Shown one piece after another: positions 37,345 through 48,206 of a stretch of 64,000 nucleotides of DNA. The first letter of the stretch is position 1; the number at the start of each line of letters is the position of its first letter. The stretch comes from Ascaphus truei (taxonomy: Eukaryota; Chordata; Amphibia; Anura; Ascaphidae). The notes under the pieces were generated by a model. It worked only from the letters and a program-made list of their open reading frames with translations. It ran no database searches and was not told the DNA's origin. The stretch lies in assembly GCA_036426205.1 (NCBI GenBank), contig CM071573.1, positions 74,577,043 to 74,641,042 of the forward strand. Direction: 5' to 3'. The position numbers and the translations under genes were made by a program.

Positions 37345-37677
37345 CAGGGGCGCGCAAACTTTTGGTACTGCGCCCCCTGCCTGCTCTCCCAAGGCTCGCG
37401 CCCTGGGGGAGAGCATGCTCGCGTTGCCATGGCGACGGGCATGGAATTATGCCACGGGGTCATGTGACGTCATGTCACATGAACCCGCTGCGTCATTTGA
37501 TGCCGCATTGCCATGGTGACGCGTCGCCCGAGGCCGGCTCAATCAAGGTAAGCGAGTTACAGAGGCCTTGCGCGGCCCCCTGGCATTTAATTTAAATGCC
37601 TTGGGGAAGAGTGTGGGGCCGCTGAAACCGCTGTGCCCCTCCAAAAAATCTCACGCCCCCCAGTTTGCGCACCCCTT
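37345..37677. mobile_element. hAT-like GC-rich MITE (about 333 bp)
   Basis: The left end caggggcgcgcaaacttttg and the right end cagtttgcgcacccc are inverted repeats of the hAT type. Internal catggcgacg, catgtgacgtcatgtcacat and aggtaagcgagttacagagg are shared with 63112-63372. Confidence 0.7.
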
Positions 37678-38061
37678 CACTATGCTATATATGCTCCTGT
37701 AGTAATTCATTTACTTACATTTTAGTCATTTTGTAGCCTGTTATTGATATAATTCATGCTGTATGTATATTTATTTATATGTGCTATAATGCACAAATCT
37801 TTTTATTCCCAAAATACATAAACTCATTTTGTGCCACTTTCTTCCCGCCTCTGGCAAACTACAAAGATCAGGCTTTTTAACATCTGATTTGACCCATTAG
37901 CATACTCAGAACATTTGCAAATTGAGGATAATGGTTCCACTTGGGCTTCACTCACAGCTACAAGGTACACACATGAGAAAGGAAACATCCTGTTATTTAC
38001 GTGGCTTTCCAATGCAAGGTCACGAAGCTGTATTAGCCAACCACGCCACTTTAACATGTTA

Positions 38062-38281
38062 GGCTGAGTCCCCGCTGGCGCTGAGCGCGCTCATGCTTGG
38101 AGAGCGCTCCAAGCATGAGCGCCGAGTGTCCTGTCATTTACGCGAGCGGGGGGAGGGGTAGAGGCATTGAGCGCTGGAAAGTTAGATTTTTTTCACGAGC
38201 GCGCACGGGGACCTACATATATCTATATATGTAAGTAACCGCGACAAGCGCAGCCTGCTCAGCGCTAGCGGGGACGCAGCC
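38062..38281. mobile_element. TWA-flanked MITE (220 bp)
   Basis: It starts ggctgagtccccgctggcgc and ends gctagcggggacgcagcc, flanked by TTA (38059-38061, 38282-38284). An inner perfect hairpin has arms gcgctcatgcttggagagcg and its complement gcgctccaagcatgagcgc. Confidence 0.72.
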
Positions 38282-38335
38282 TTAGGATATGAACGCATAC
38301 ACAGTGTTTCGGACTTTTTCTAAGTCACTCTAGAC

Positions 38336-38584
38336 CAAGGGAGGTCAACTCCGGTTCTCAATGTCCACTAACAAGTCAGGTATTAGGAATATCCCTGCTT
38401 CAGCACAGATGGTTCAATCAGTGGCTCAGTCTGAGCCACTGACTGAGCCACCTGTACTGAAGCAGGGACTGATTGAGCCACCTATGCTGTAGCAGGGACT
38501 GATTGAGCCACCTGTGCTGAAGCAGGGATATCCTAAAAACCTGGCCTGTTTGTGGTCCTTGAGGACTGGTGTTGGCCACTCCTG
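38336..38584. mobile_element. hAT-like palindromic MITE with internal triplication (249 bp)
   Basis: The ends caagggaggtcaactccggt and ggtgttggccactcctg are flanked by ctctagac (38328-38335) and ttctagac (38585-38592), 7 of 8 identical. The inner unit gattgagccacctgtgctga-agcaggga appears in three tandem versions (about 38440-38530). Confidence 0.75.
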
Positions 38585-38929
38585 TTCTAGACAATAAACT
38601 ATATACTAGAACTTATGATTCCATCACAAGAAATCATCACTTCCTCGTCTTATCTTATATTATTATCTTCCATGCAGCTTTTTACACTTGATTTTAACCC
38701 TTGCATTGTACAGAATCCATTAACAAAGGGTAAACTATCCTGTGACTAGCCCCTTTGCTATTCGATAAATCAACAATCTTATACTATATTAGTGAAAGCA
38801 CTGTATGTTTGCCTGCCTGCCTGGATGTCCGGTGTCCCTAGGGGAAATCTCATTGGTCCCTTGGCCCGCCCGCCCCCGCACACCTCTCATTGGCCTGAGG
38901 CGGAGTGACGTGAAGCTCAAAGGACCTCA

Positions 38930-39325
38930 CAGGGACAACACACCACTGGGGGGACACATCACACAACAGACACCACACTACACAGACACAACTAACACAT
39001 GGCACACACATATAAGACACAATGTCACCACACAACCGTACATCACACACAACACAACACCCACACACTCACACACACATGCACCACGGCAACGGTACAT
39101 TCACTCCACAACCCAACGGCACACAACAAAACGCGCACACACACACACACACAAAAAACATCACTCACACACACAACTCACAAAACACAGACACACACAA
39201 ACAGCACACACCCACACCAGGGACACCAACCACAGTGACACGTCACACACACCACACACAACACACACACACAACACACACACAGTGACACCACAACACA
39301 CACCACACACACACACACACTGTAC
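38930..39325. repeat. CACA/CACAACACAC-rich array inside the Helitron
   Basis: Irregular CA-rich sequence with acaca, caccaca and acaacac units. The Thr/His-rich open frames on the plus strand are artefacts of it. Confidence 0.85.
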
Positions 39326-39339
39326 ATACATTCATCGGG

Positions 39340-41760
39340 GCTCACAGTGTTAGCAGCACCCCGCGCACCTCCTCCTCTTTCCCCGTGTCTCCCGCTCCGC
39401 GTTTCATCCACCAATTTCACCCCGACCCCCCCTCCCCTTCGCGCCGCTAACAGTCCTCGGGAACCCGGACACACCTATTATTACCCCTTCACACCGCGCC
39501 CCCCTCCCCCCAGTGTCAGCGGCCGTGCGAGACCCCCCCTCTATATCCTCATCCCACCCTCTCCCCCCCCCACACTACATGCCATATCATTATGCCCCCG
39601 CCTCCCCGGCGCTACAACTCACCCCTCCCCGGCGGGAGACAGCCAGTGGCCAGGGAGGCTGCCCTCGCGCGGCCGATGCCCAAGATGGCGGCGCCCGTGA
39701 CACAGCAGGGAGCGGCCACAAACACGCTGCCCCATCTCCCGCCTCAGATCCACGTTGGGACTTGCCGATGGTGAGTGAGCGGCCTATCACCTCCCCCCTC
39801 CACCCCCCTCACTCCCCTCCACCCCCCACCCCCTCCCTCCAGTGTCATTGTCTCCCCGATCCACCCCCCCCCCCCCCCGGCCGCTACAGTCATCGGGGAG
39901 CGAGCGAGCGCCCTGAACGGACAAGCGGAGAGCGGCCACAACCGCTGCCCTCCCCTCTCAGATCCACGTGGGACCTCCGGACGGTAGTGAGCGCCTTCAC
40001 CTCCCCTCACCCATCCCCTCACCCCCCCATCACCTCCCCTCACCCCCCTCCCCTTTTCACCTCCCTCACTCCACTTCTCCCTTCTCCCTTCCCCGCTCCT
40101 TACACCCTCCCATTTACCTCCCCCCCTTCCACCTCCACCCCCCCCCCTTCACCTCCCCTGGTCACCCCCCACATACACCCCCCACCGCCCCTTCTCCCCT
40201 CCACCACCCCCTTCACCTCCACTCCCCCCCTTCACCTCCCCTTCCACCCCCATTTCACCTCCACCCTGACCCCCCCCCTTCACTCACTCCTTCACTCCCT
40301 CCCCCCCCCTTCACCTCCCCGGCTCCGACCTATCCCCCCCTTCTATCGTGGTCCCCTCCACCTCCCACCTCTCACCCTGCCCCTACGCCCGCCCCGCAAC
40401 TTTGCGCTCACCTACCCCCCCCCCCCCTCCCGCCCCCCCTTTCCCCCCTAGCTGGTTGCCACCCCTCCCCAAGTACTCATGCGCTCTTGCCTCGTTTCCC
40501 CCTCTCGCATGCCTCCTCCCCGCCTCTTACCCCGCCACCCCCCTTCTTCCCCCACCTCTCGCCCGCTTCCCCCCCCCTGCCCTTCCCCCCGTTCTCTCCT
40601 GCCGCCTTCTTTCTCTCCGTCGCTTTTCCCCTACCCCCCCCGCCTTCCTACCCGATCCTCTGCCCCTAACCGCGCTCCCCCGTTCATCCCCCTCTTCCTC
40701 TTCTCCCCCCCCCGATATTCCCTTCACCCACCCTCTCTGCCCCCCCCCTCCCCTCGCCCCCTCTCCCCGCATCTACCCGACGCTCTTCTCCCCCCTGCAA
40801 TCGGCCCCTATCCCCCCCGTCCCCTTCTCCCCGCTTCCCCCCCCTCCGCTCCCTTCCCCTTCTCCCTCCGCTCTCCTGCAGTCATTTCACAGTTCAGCCT
40901 CTCCCGTCATACACCCCCCCTCCGCTCCCCTTCGCCACCCCTCCCCGCTAAAAAAAAAGTACACATGACACAAAGGCTCCGTCATCCATAGTCAACATGG
41001 TCCTTAACCTCCCCCCCTCCCTAGCTTTATTCCCCCCGCGCCCTCCTCCCTCTTTTGTCCCCCTTTCCTATCCCCTCCCCGCCCCCTCCCCCTCCGTATC
41101 TTCCCCGCCTCCGTCTCCCCGCCTATATTCCCCATCCCCACCCTCCTGCTCACCGCATGGAAGTGGCCCACTCTCTCCCCCCCTCTCCTACCCTTCACCT
41201 CCCCCACCTCTCCACCCCCTCTTCCGAATCTTCCTCTAAACCCTCCCCCCCTCCGTCTAACCCTCCCCCCCTCCTCTAAATCCTCTAAACCCTTCCGCCC
41301 CCTCCGCTAAAACGCCCTCCAGTGCCCTCGTCCCACTAACCCTCACAACCTCCCCCCCCTTCCTTCCCCGCCTCCTCTAAGCCCTTCCCACGCCCCCTCG
41401 ATCCAACCTTCCCCCCCTCACCCTTCCCCTCTCCTCCGCCTTTCCTCCCCCCCTCTCCCCTACCCTTACCCCATTCCTTTCTCTATCCCCCCCTCCTCTA
41501 ACCCTTTGTTACCCCCTCTTCCCACCCTCCCCCCTCCTCCACCCCTTGCCCCCCTCCTCCACCCCCTCCTCCCCTTCCCGCCGCCCTTCGCCTTCATGCC
41601 CGCCTTACCGCCTCCCCACCCCCGCCTCTGCCTTTCACCCGCCCTTACTCCGGCCGCCTCTGCCTTTCACCCACCGCCTCACAGCCGCTGCACGCACTCA
41701 ACAGACACCCGCCACACTCGACACATACCTGCCGCCACACACACCTGCTGCCTCCCGCCC
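39340..41760. other. Extremely C/T-rich interior of the Helitron
   Basis: About 2.4 kb in which the plus strand is dominated by CCCC, CCTCC and CACCCCC runs with little A or G. All three plus frames stay open for long distances as Pro/Ser-rich text. That is compositional and there is no domain signal. Two related GC-rich segments lie near 39660-39790 and 39895-40000 (see the finding on exon-like pieces). Confidence 0.8.
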
Positions 41761-41800
41761 CTACGCACCGACATCACTGACCCACCGCCTCACACCCTAG

Positions 41801-41990
41801 CAGGACCCCCACTCACAGACAGCACTCACAACCCACGCGCCAGCCGCCGCCTCACACCCTTGCAGGACCCCCACTCACAGACAGCACTCACAACCCACGC
41901 ACCACCCGCCGCCTCACACCCTAGCAGGACCCCCACTCGCACACAGCACTCACAACCCACGCGCCACCCGCCGCCTCACACCCTAGCAGG
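41801..41990. repeat. 62-bp minisatellite, about 3 copies
   Basis: Units begin caggacccccactcacagac at 41801 and similar at 41863 and 41925, with a partial at 41987. The spacing is exactly 62 each time. It sits 200-400 bases from the Helitron 3' end, a common place for such repeats in these elements. Confidence 0.9.
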
Positions 41991-42192
41991 ACACACGACT
42001 CAGATTTTTACATCACTTATGCCACCAAAATATACATTGTACTGTGGGGTGGTTACAATAAACCATTTTTATACAACATCGTATTACATTTTCTTCCATC
42101 TTTCTTTTCAATATTATTATCCAACCTTTACAACAAACAGTCACCTATTGTTCCACGATTTATAAATAATACTACCTATTACGCATTTACAT

Positions 42193-42220
42193 CCCGGGCA
42201 ACGCCGGGTCTCTCAGCTAG
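42193..42220 (+). terminator. Helitron 3' hairpin and CTAG end
   Basis: The stem is cccgg/ccggg with loop gcaacg, then 8 bases and CTAG. In Helitrons this hairpin acts as the transposition end signal, not as a transcription terminator. Confidence 0.6.
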
Positions 42221-42918
42221 TGTCTTATACAAATGGATTAGAGGTGAGTCATGTACATCTTTAAAATGAAGGTTTTCTCATATTTTCAGACTGTATATTT
42301 TCCAGACATGATTGCATTGATTGAACCATATAGCCTTTCTAAATAATTTAGCAACATTGTTTCTGTAATCTTCAAAATTAGCCAGATTCACTTTCAAATA
42401 ACCGGAACAGGTGACCATCCAGTTTGTGTTTTACTCAAACCACTGTATAAACACCTGGTGGTATATGGGGGTTATTTCCAAAAGGCACTATAGCACACAT
42501 AAAAATGTGCCAGTATTTCGTTACATGCTGTTTGATGCTCTTTCTTAATGTCTGTTTAAACTGTTCTTATACCCTCTGAAACCCCCCCTCCTTCCCCCCC
42601 AAACAACAAAAAAACTTTATACTTGTCTACCTGACTGTGTATTCCATTGTCCCTGGGCCTGGTGGAAAAAGAAGCACCGGACACATATCTTTCAGACATG
42701 GGTGAAATAACTTTGGCTGCAAAAACTAATTGCTTAAACTGTAAGCGTTTTAAAGGGACAAGAAGACCATAGTTGCCGAGTGGAAGCCGCTACTGTATAT
42801 GAATGTTTTGCTTGCAATATGGAATGAAAACTTGGAGTACTAATTACTTTGTTGCGGTGTTGATGTTGATTTGGGGTGGATTTAAAGAGTGTTTTCAAGC
42901 TGTTTATTTTGTAATCTT

Positions 42919-42966
42919 TGCATGTGCGTGCTCTGATTGCTGTATTTCTCTTTCTTGGCCTGCATG
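42919..42966 (+). promoter_or_regulatory. Two RBFOX-type TGCATG motifs upstream of the cardiac exon
   Basis: TGCATG occurs at 42919-42924 and 42961-42966, the second only 13 bases before the acceptor AG at 42978. RBFOX1/2 bind (U)GCAUG; upstream sites usually repress the following exon and downstream sites usually favour inclusion (general splicing-map knowledge). TGCT/YGCY steps suited to MBNL proteins lie between them. A regulatory role is inference from position. Confidence 0.5.
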
Positions 42967-42979
42967 TGTGCTATTACAG

Positions 42980-43392
42980 GACCACGCTTTGGAAATCAAT
43001 GGCAGCAGAACAACCGTCGGTACTTTCTCTAGCCAACCTGCCGTGACTCTGGGTGGTGGTATGGCCACCAATGGGGCAATAACAGGCTACCTCAGCAATC
43101 AAGAGATCCACCATTCACATAGCTCCTCTTTTATAAAGACTTCGTCATGTAGAACATCCATGTCAGCCCACTCTGTGGCTTCTGAAATATCTCCTACAAA
43201 GAGTAGCATAGGTCCAATGGCTGATCCATTGGCCAATGATGACCGCAATCCCAACAGCCAATTTAGCCCAGCTAAGAAAGGATTATATAACAACCCCGTT
43301 GGGCTTTATTCAGCAGAGACCCTAAAAGAAATGGCTGAGATGCATAAATTAAGTCTCAAAGGAAGGGCTTCAGAAGGTGGTCTTCATAGAGG
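42980..43392 (+). CDS. LDB3: LDB3 cardiac-type alternative exon with ZM motif
   Basis: A 413-bp exon (137 codons plus 2 bases), entry phase 0 and exit phase 2. It starts DHALEINGS, matching the DPALDTNGS start of the human cardiac-type exon. The middle is Ser/Thr-rich and poorly conserved. The ZASP-like (ZM) motif lies at about residues 102-128 of the exon, around [20 protein letters not shown]; it mediates alpha-actinin rod binding and Z-disc targeting. The acceptor is ctattacag and the donor is GTATGT at 43393. The two terminal G bases join the T of exon 61967 to make Gly. Two TGCATG motifs lie within 65 bases upstream of it. The cardiac label comes from mammalian isoform knowledge, not from this sequence. 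Confidence 0.94.
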
Positions 43393-45939
43393 GTATGTAA
43401 CATGCAAAATGTAAATATGTGAACAAAGGTTCATGATGAGCTTCACTCAGTAGTTTTTTTTCTTAAGTAGAGTCTGCATAGTAGTGAATTAAAGTGTAAC
43501 ACCTATCCCATTCCACCTTTAAATATGGGCAGAGTTCATCAAGCTACTTTACTCCCAGTTCAAGTACAACTTTCTTTCCAAATTGCCATGAAAGTTTGCC
43601 ATTGATGCCAAAAGAACGGAAACAAAATGTGTGAGCCGCATTTGTTAATTTCCAAAGTCGTTTTAGTCCTTATATAGGTTAAAATGTACAACTACACTCA
43701 AAATGTCTAGCATCTACTCCTCATTTCTGTATTTTACAGGAATATATAAATACGTGTGAAATACATCAATTGTACTGTAGATAGTCAAATATTTTTAAAA
43801 GCTTGATGAATTTGGCCTTATTTATTATTGAATGTTTTAAGTATTGACAATTTGTTTGCATTTGACAATAACTCTTGGTCATTGGCTACATGTTGCAGCA
43901 GGTTTGCTTGACCTTTCTTGGCATGAGCAATTGTAACAATGTGATGGTCATAGCTTGACCTTTGATTTGACCTTTTTAACTGCCAGACTCACACTGGAGA
44001 CCATCTGAAGAGCTGCATACTTTGCTCAATCATAACACCATTTGGCATTTGTAGCAGTTTGGCTTCACTAAATGTCAGTGTGGTGGATTGATATGTAAGA
44101 AATTCAATGTATATTACATGTGTTAGCTATGGATAAGTAGAGTAGACCTGTTTATGATGGTAGTAGAATGGTGATTGTACAATTATGAGTCTCTTATTCC
44201 CAGTCTACATTGGATTCAGTACATTGTAAAATGAGGAATTCAATGGTTTTGTGATCCAAACACCACAACTAGTTTCCCTCATGCTTTCTTGTGCTATAAA
44301 TATGTGATATGTGAACAAATATAGTGCTTTAAAGAGATATACGTGACTTAATTACCCACCCGTCGGCTATTTTAAGGGGACCAAATAGGATTGAAAGTTA
44401 TTACATTTTAGATATTAAATGATATGCAGTGCTGGAGTTAAAGAAAAGTGAATCCAGTATACGACTAATGATTTACAAGTGGGTGCATGGAACATCACCC
44501 CAGCAGAGGTGGTCAGAGTGAAAACCTAAAAGGATTCTCTTGTCTTTCCGAAGTAATTTATTAATTTATACCTCCTAAGCAGCAGGCATGTACAGTTACA
44601 CCCAGTAGTAAAAAAATGGAAAGTTAGTTGGACCAATTATTACTCAACTGCTGCCAGTTTCTGTATGTTTATGCTGTATTGATTTCAGAAGTGCCCTTTC
44701 ACTAACTGGAAACATGCTTAATGAAGAGACTTCATTCTAATGATGATTAGTTACAGTATGAAGTCTTCGAACAATGCCAACAACTTGCTATAGCAGTGCC
44801 AGTGCTTGATACGTTTGAATTCGTCATGAATGGTTGAAGCTTAATTGTGACCTATGACAGAGTGGTAAAGGGCTTTGGCCCAGCATCTGAATCACGAAAA
44901 TCTAAAGCCAAGGATGGGCATTGTGTCATTATCCTGCCCGTCTCTGCCCTACATACTAATAGGAAGGTTTGTAAGCCCCAATAATGCACAGTTTGGGAGA
45001 GGACATTGTTTCTTCCTGTGTTCTGCGGCAATCAATCTTTGGGCACTAGGTTGAGTCAAATCGCCTCCAAATGTCCCAAAAAACTTCAGTGCTGACTTTA
45101 TTATTTACACATTAAAGATGCCACGTGGGTAATACTGCTGCTAGTATGCAGGATAATAGAACTGAACCAACACCTGGAGTTCTACTCCCTATAACTAATA
45201 CATTGCCTTTTCCACCTTCTCAATGAAGCAATGAATTTCACTCCTCTATACATTTATCTCCCTGTTCTACCTTAAAAATGTCATTTGACGTACAGTACAT
45301 GGACAAGGTTCAAAGGATTAAAACAGACACGGGGTCCTTTTATACCAAATGATTCTGTTACACTGTGTTTGACTGTAAGCGGATGCTCAGCTGTTGAACA
45401 CATACCAAAAATGGCTATATCGCTATCTGCTTACAGGCTCCAACGTGTTCCTAATATATCTCCCCAGCTATTAGAGCAGGGAGATATTTTAGAGGCTTAG
45501 AGAAATGGCAGAATATTTTTGATACCAATAGAGGGGTGAAAAAGTTTTTTTCAAAAGGAATAATGTGGCCTTAATATCAAAGAGACAGTATGAATGCCAT
45601 GCAACTTGTCAGTAATTTATTCTAGTATCCCTAAGCTCTTCTGTATGAAGGAATTCTTTCTACAATGCTACACCTGACATAAGTGTGTTAGATAATATAG
45701 CTCTGGAGGCTAAAATGGCACACAGAAAGTGGAGAAAATTGATATCAAAACACACTAAAACAGCAATACTAATATTAAGTTTATGTGCAAAGTAATGCCT
45801 CTCCTTCCTACTACTTCGACTCCCTATAATGTGTCCAAAGATCTCTTGTTAACAGAAGGAGATCAAACTCTATTAAAAGTGCCCTTCTATTTTATATTTG
45901 AGATGGTATCATCCAAATGACACATTGTGAAGTGCATTA

Positions 45940-46281
45940 CAGGCATACCCCGGTATAAGGACACTCACTTTAAGTACACTCGCGAGTAAGGACATATTTT
46001 CAATAGCCCCATACCCCTGTGTCCGTATCCTCGCTTCGTGAGTACGGACACTTATTCTGCCCCACAGACCGCCGTAGTAGTGACGCGCTGATTCCCCTCG
46101 CCCAATAGGCAAACGCCAGCTCGCGCATGCGCCTGTCAGCACGTCCTGAACAGCAATACCGGCTCCCTACCTGTACCGGAGCATGGATAAGTGGGGGAAA
46201 GGTAGTGCTTCACTTTAAGTACATTTTTGCTTTGCATACATGCTCTGGACCCATTGCGTATGTTAATGCAGGGTATGCCTG
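45940..46281. mobile_element. Tigger-like non-autonomous element, second copy
   Basis: The ends caggcataccccggtataag and gcagggtatgcctg are TA-flanked. The block actttaagtacactcgcgag and the end region with tgcatacatgctctggaccc are shared with 1898-2228. The interior differs by an extra ~90-base segment here. Confidence 0.65.
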
Positions 46282-47243
46282 TATAACACCGTGTGGCACA
46301 TGTGACTTTCTTAGATTGGAATATCCATGGTTTATTTCACATGTGGGGGGCCATTTAGAAAAGTCAATGTGCTGACAAACAGAGGCAAAGTCTATGCTAA
46401 AGAATTGCACCAGACCGATTAAAGGAAAAAACCCTCTGCTTTCAATGAGATGTATTTCCTTTGATGAATAGGGCTCGGATTTCTGCGCTGGTTTTTGCCC
46501 TACGTTTCCGTCCGGGCAGACCTCCGTAAATAAGGCCCCTCAGTGTCCTTGAGAAAAATGTTTCGACAAAAAGATTGCACAGGGTCAGCCAGCAGACATT
46601 AAACCTCTGTAAGTCTTCCTGGATAAAGTATAATCCACACATATTTCTGCTTATTACTCACATTAGTATTTTAGATATGCAGTTGTGTTCTGTTTCTATT
46701 TGTAGGTTATTACAAGCTTTGGGTAATTCTTAGCGCCTTTCACGCATTATATTGAGGTCAAATATCCGCTTATCCCCAAAAACAATCTAGCCTGATTTTA
46801 CTACATATTAAAGTTGAGATGACAGTGTCTGAATGTGTCTGAAGAGATTTTGTTCCTCTGTTTATCCAGTCTGCATCAGCTTGTGATTTTGCTAGTGCTA
46901 TTGTGAATTCCAGAGAACATTAACATGCCCTTTGACAAAAATTTTCATTTAGGTGCGAGTAGACATGACACCATATGCAACCAATTACAAGCAAACATAA
47001 ATCTTAGGAATAAAGTCACTCTTTTATACAAAGACAGAATACCCATAATTGATTTTGCATGGATTTCCACATGTCTGCAAACCTGCTTTAATCACCACCT
47101 TGGCACATGTCATACATTGGTTAAGCTGCCGACATGGGTTTTGGGTAGTGACATGCAAATGGTCACCGAGTGGGTGTGTCACTTGTGGCTTCCTATACAA
47201 TTTATTAGGTGGCTTGTCTACAAGTTTTGCCTGTTGTATTTAA

Positions 47244-47568
47244 GGCCTCAGATGAAGTGGGCGCACGATGGAGCGCATGGCGTCGCGTGCGCCTGTCGGC
47301 CGAGCGATCTGTGGCCTGAGGTCCACAGCGAGGGGGAGGCGTGGTGGAGGCATGGCCGTGACGTCACGAAGGTTGGTTCACCCTCATTGGCTGAACCGCT
47401 CACGTGACCCGGCTGTCGTGCGACATAAACAAATTGTTTTGTCTCCTGAAAACGCTTTCGGGATGTCGCGCTTCATCGCGCTTGGTCGCGTGCTCTATGG
47501 CCGGCCTCATAGAGGTGCGGACTGTTGTTCGCACCGCGCGTGTGGTCACTTACACTGTGGACGTGGCT
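47244..47568. mobile_element. TWA-flanked MITE of the 12736 subfamily (325 bp)
   Basis: It starts ggcctcagatgaagtgggcg and ends ctgtggacgtggct, flanked by TAA on both sides (47241-47243, 47569-47571). The interior gatctgtggcctgaggtcca and tgaaccgctcacgtgacccg matches 12736-13030. It lies about 230 bases before the 23-bp microexon. Confidence 0.7.
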
Positions 47569-47799
47569 TAACGGCTTATACAGCTCAGCGGCATCAAGGA
47601 AGATGTGAATCAGCAGACCCATTCAGAGACAGCTGTTTTGGACCATTTAAGCTTGGTTACGATTGTGAAGATGGCCATTGTTGAAAACTAGATGCTTAGA
47701 GTGTCATTCTCAGCCCTTTTTTGACATTTATATTGTATTACCTCAAGTCATGAACTATTGTGATATCTTACCTCTGTTCTGCTCTCTCTTTCTCTACAG

Positions 47800-47822
47800 A
47801 TCATAGCAAACACTTCTGCCAA
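47800..47822 (+). CDS. LDB3: LDB3 23-bp microexon, entry to the skeletal branch
   Basis: A 23-bp exon between a strong acceptor (tctctctttctctacag, ending 47799) and donor GTTAGT at 47823. Read from phase 0 it gives IIANTSA plus AA, and joining the C of exon 49711 makes Asn. The resulting IIANTSANSEFVERFNP aligns without gaps to VVVNSPANADYQERFNP of the human skeletal-type isoform. The match is too short for a similarity search alone; exact phase, gap-free length and splice sites make the case. It works as a phase adaptor: phase 0 in, phase 2 out. A pyrimidine tract suited to PTBP precedes it, and TGCT elements (MBNL-type YGCY) lie about 40-60 bases downstream. Confidence 0.88.
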
Positions 47823-48206
47823 GTTAGTATAATATGTTCCTTGTGCATATGTTTTGTAGCCTGTTGCTCGGCATGGATCTGCTGTGCTTAGGAGTCAGTT
47901 TCACAGGGAGGACACAACAGACTTATTTGTAGGAAGATGTAAATGATACCACAGCATGCTGCAGGTTTGTGGTATTCCACACTGAGACCCAATAAGCTGA
48001 ACCCCGTATTAAGCCGATTTAAAAAAATACAGAAATAAAGAACTGACCAGAGAATCTGGAGTTCGTCGACAGGTGTGTAAAATTGAACTGGTTGTAACAG
48101 TTTATGTATATCAGTTCCGAGAGGAGATGTGTTACTCACAGTTCTTGCTTTAAGAAGATCACTGGTAATATGCAACGTGTTCTAGCACAGAATGTATCCA
48201 ATATAC

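Larger units (their letters stand above)
38777..42220 (+). mobile_element. Putative non-autonomous Helitron (3,444 bp)
   Basis: The 5' end starts TCTTATACTATA after an A. The 3' end is CTAG (42217-42220) followed by T, which is the A|T insertion rule of Helitrons. A hairpin cccgg-gcaacg-ccggg (42193-42208) lies 8 bases before CTAG, and catcccgggcaacgccgggt is a string I recognise from animal Helitron 3' ends. There are no terminal inverted repeats or target duplication, as expected. No Rep/helicase is seen; the interior is CA arrays, an extremely C-rich stretch and a 62-bp minisatellite. Confidence 0.62.
30433..42979 (+). other. LDB3 intron between linker and cardiac exon (12.5 kb)
   Basis: This is a non-coding intron. 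Unlisted stretches (30440-31330, 32220-32740, 32920-34020, 35210-35560, 36090-36520, 36790-37340, 37680-38060, 42225-42900) are mostly AT-rich with no gene seen. Confidence 0.8.
43393..47799 (+). other. LDB3 intron between cardiac exon and 23-bp microexon (4.4 kb)
   Basis: It is AT-rich and mostly free of recognised repeats between 43400 and 45930, which makes it one of the least transposon-laden parts of the window. It then contains the Tigger-like copy and the MITE at 47244. No other exon is seen. Confidence 0.8.

Noticed and set aside
38805..42165. Pro/Ser/His/Thr-rich open frames on the plus strand (up to 312 residues)
   Set aside because: Produced by CA arrays and C-rich DNA inside the putative Helitron; several overlapping frames are equally open and none has a splice or domain context.
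42803..42979. Extension of the cardiac exon upstream to the ATG at 42803
   Set aside because: The open frame continues upstream but crosses a clear acceptor (ctattacag) and the translation upstream has no LDB3 similarity.
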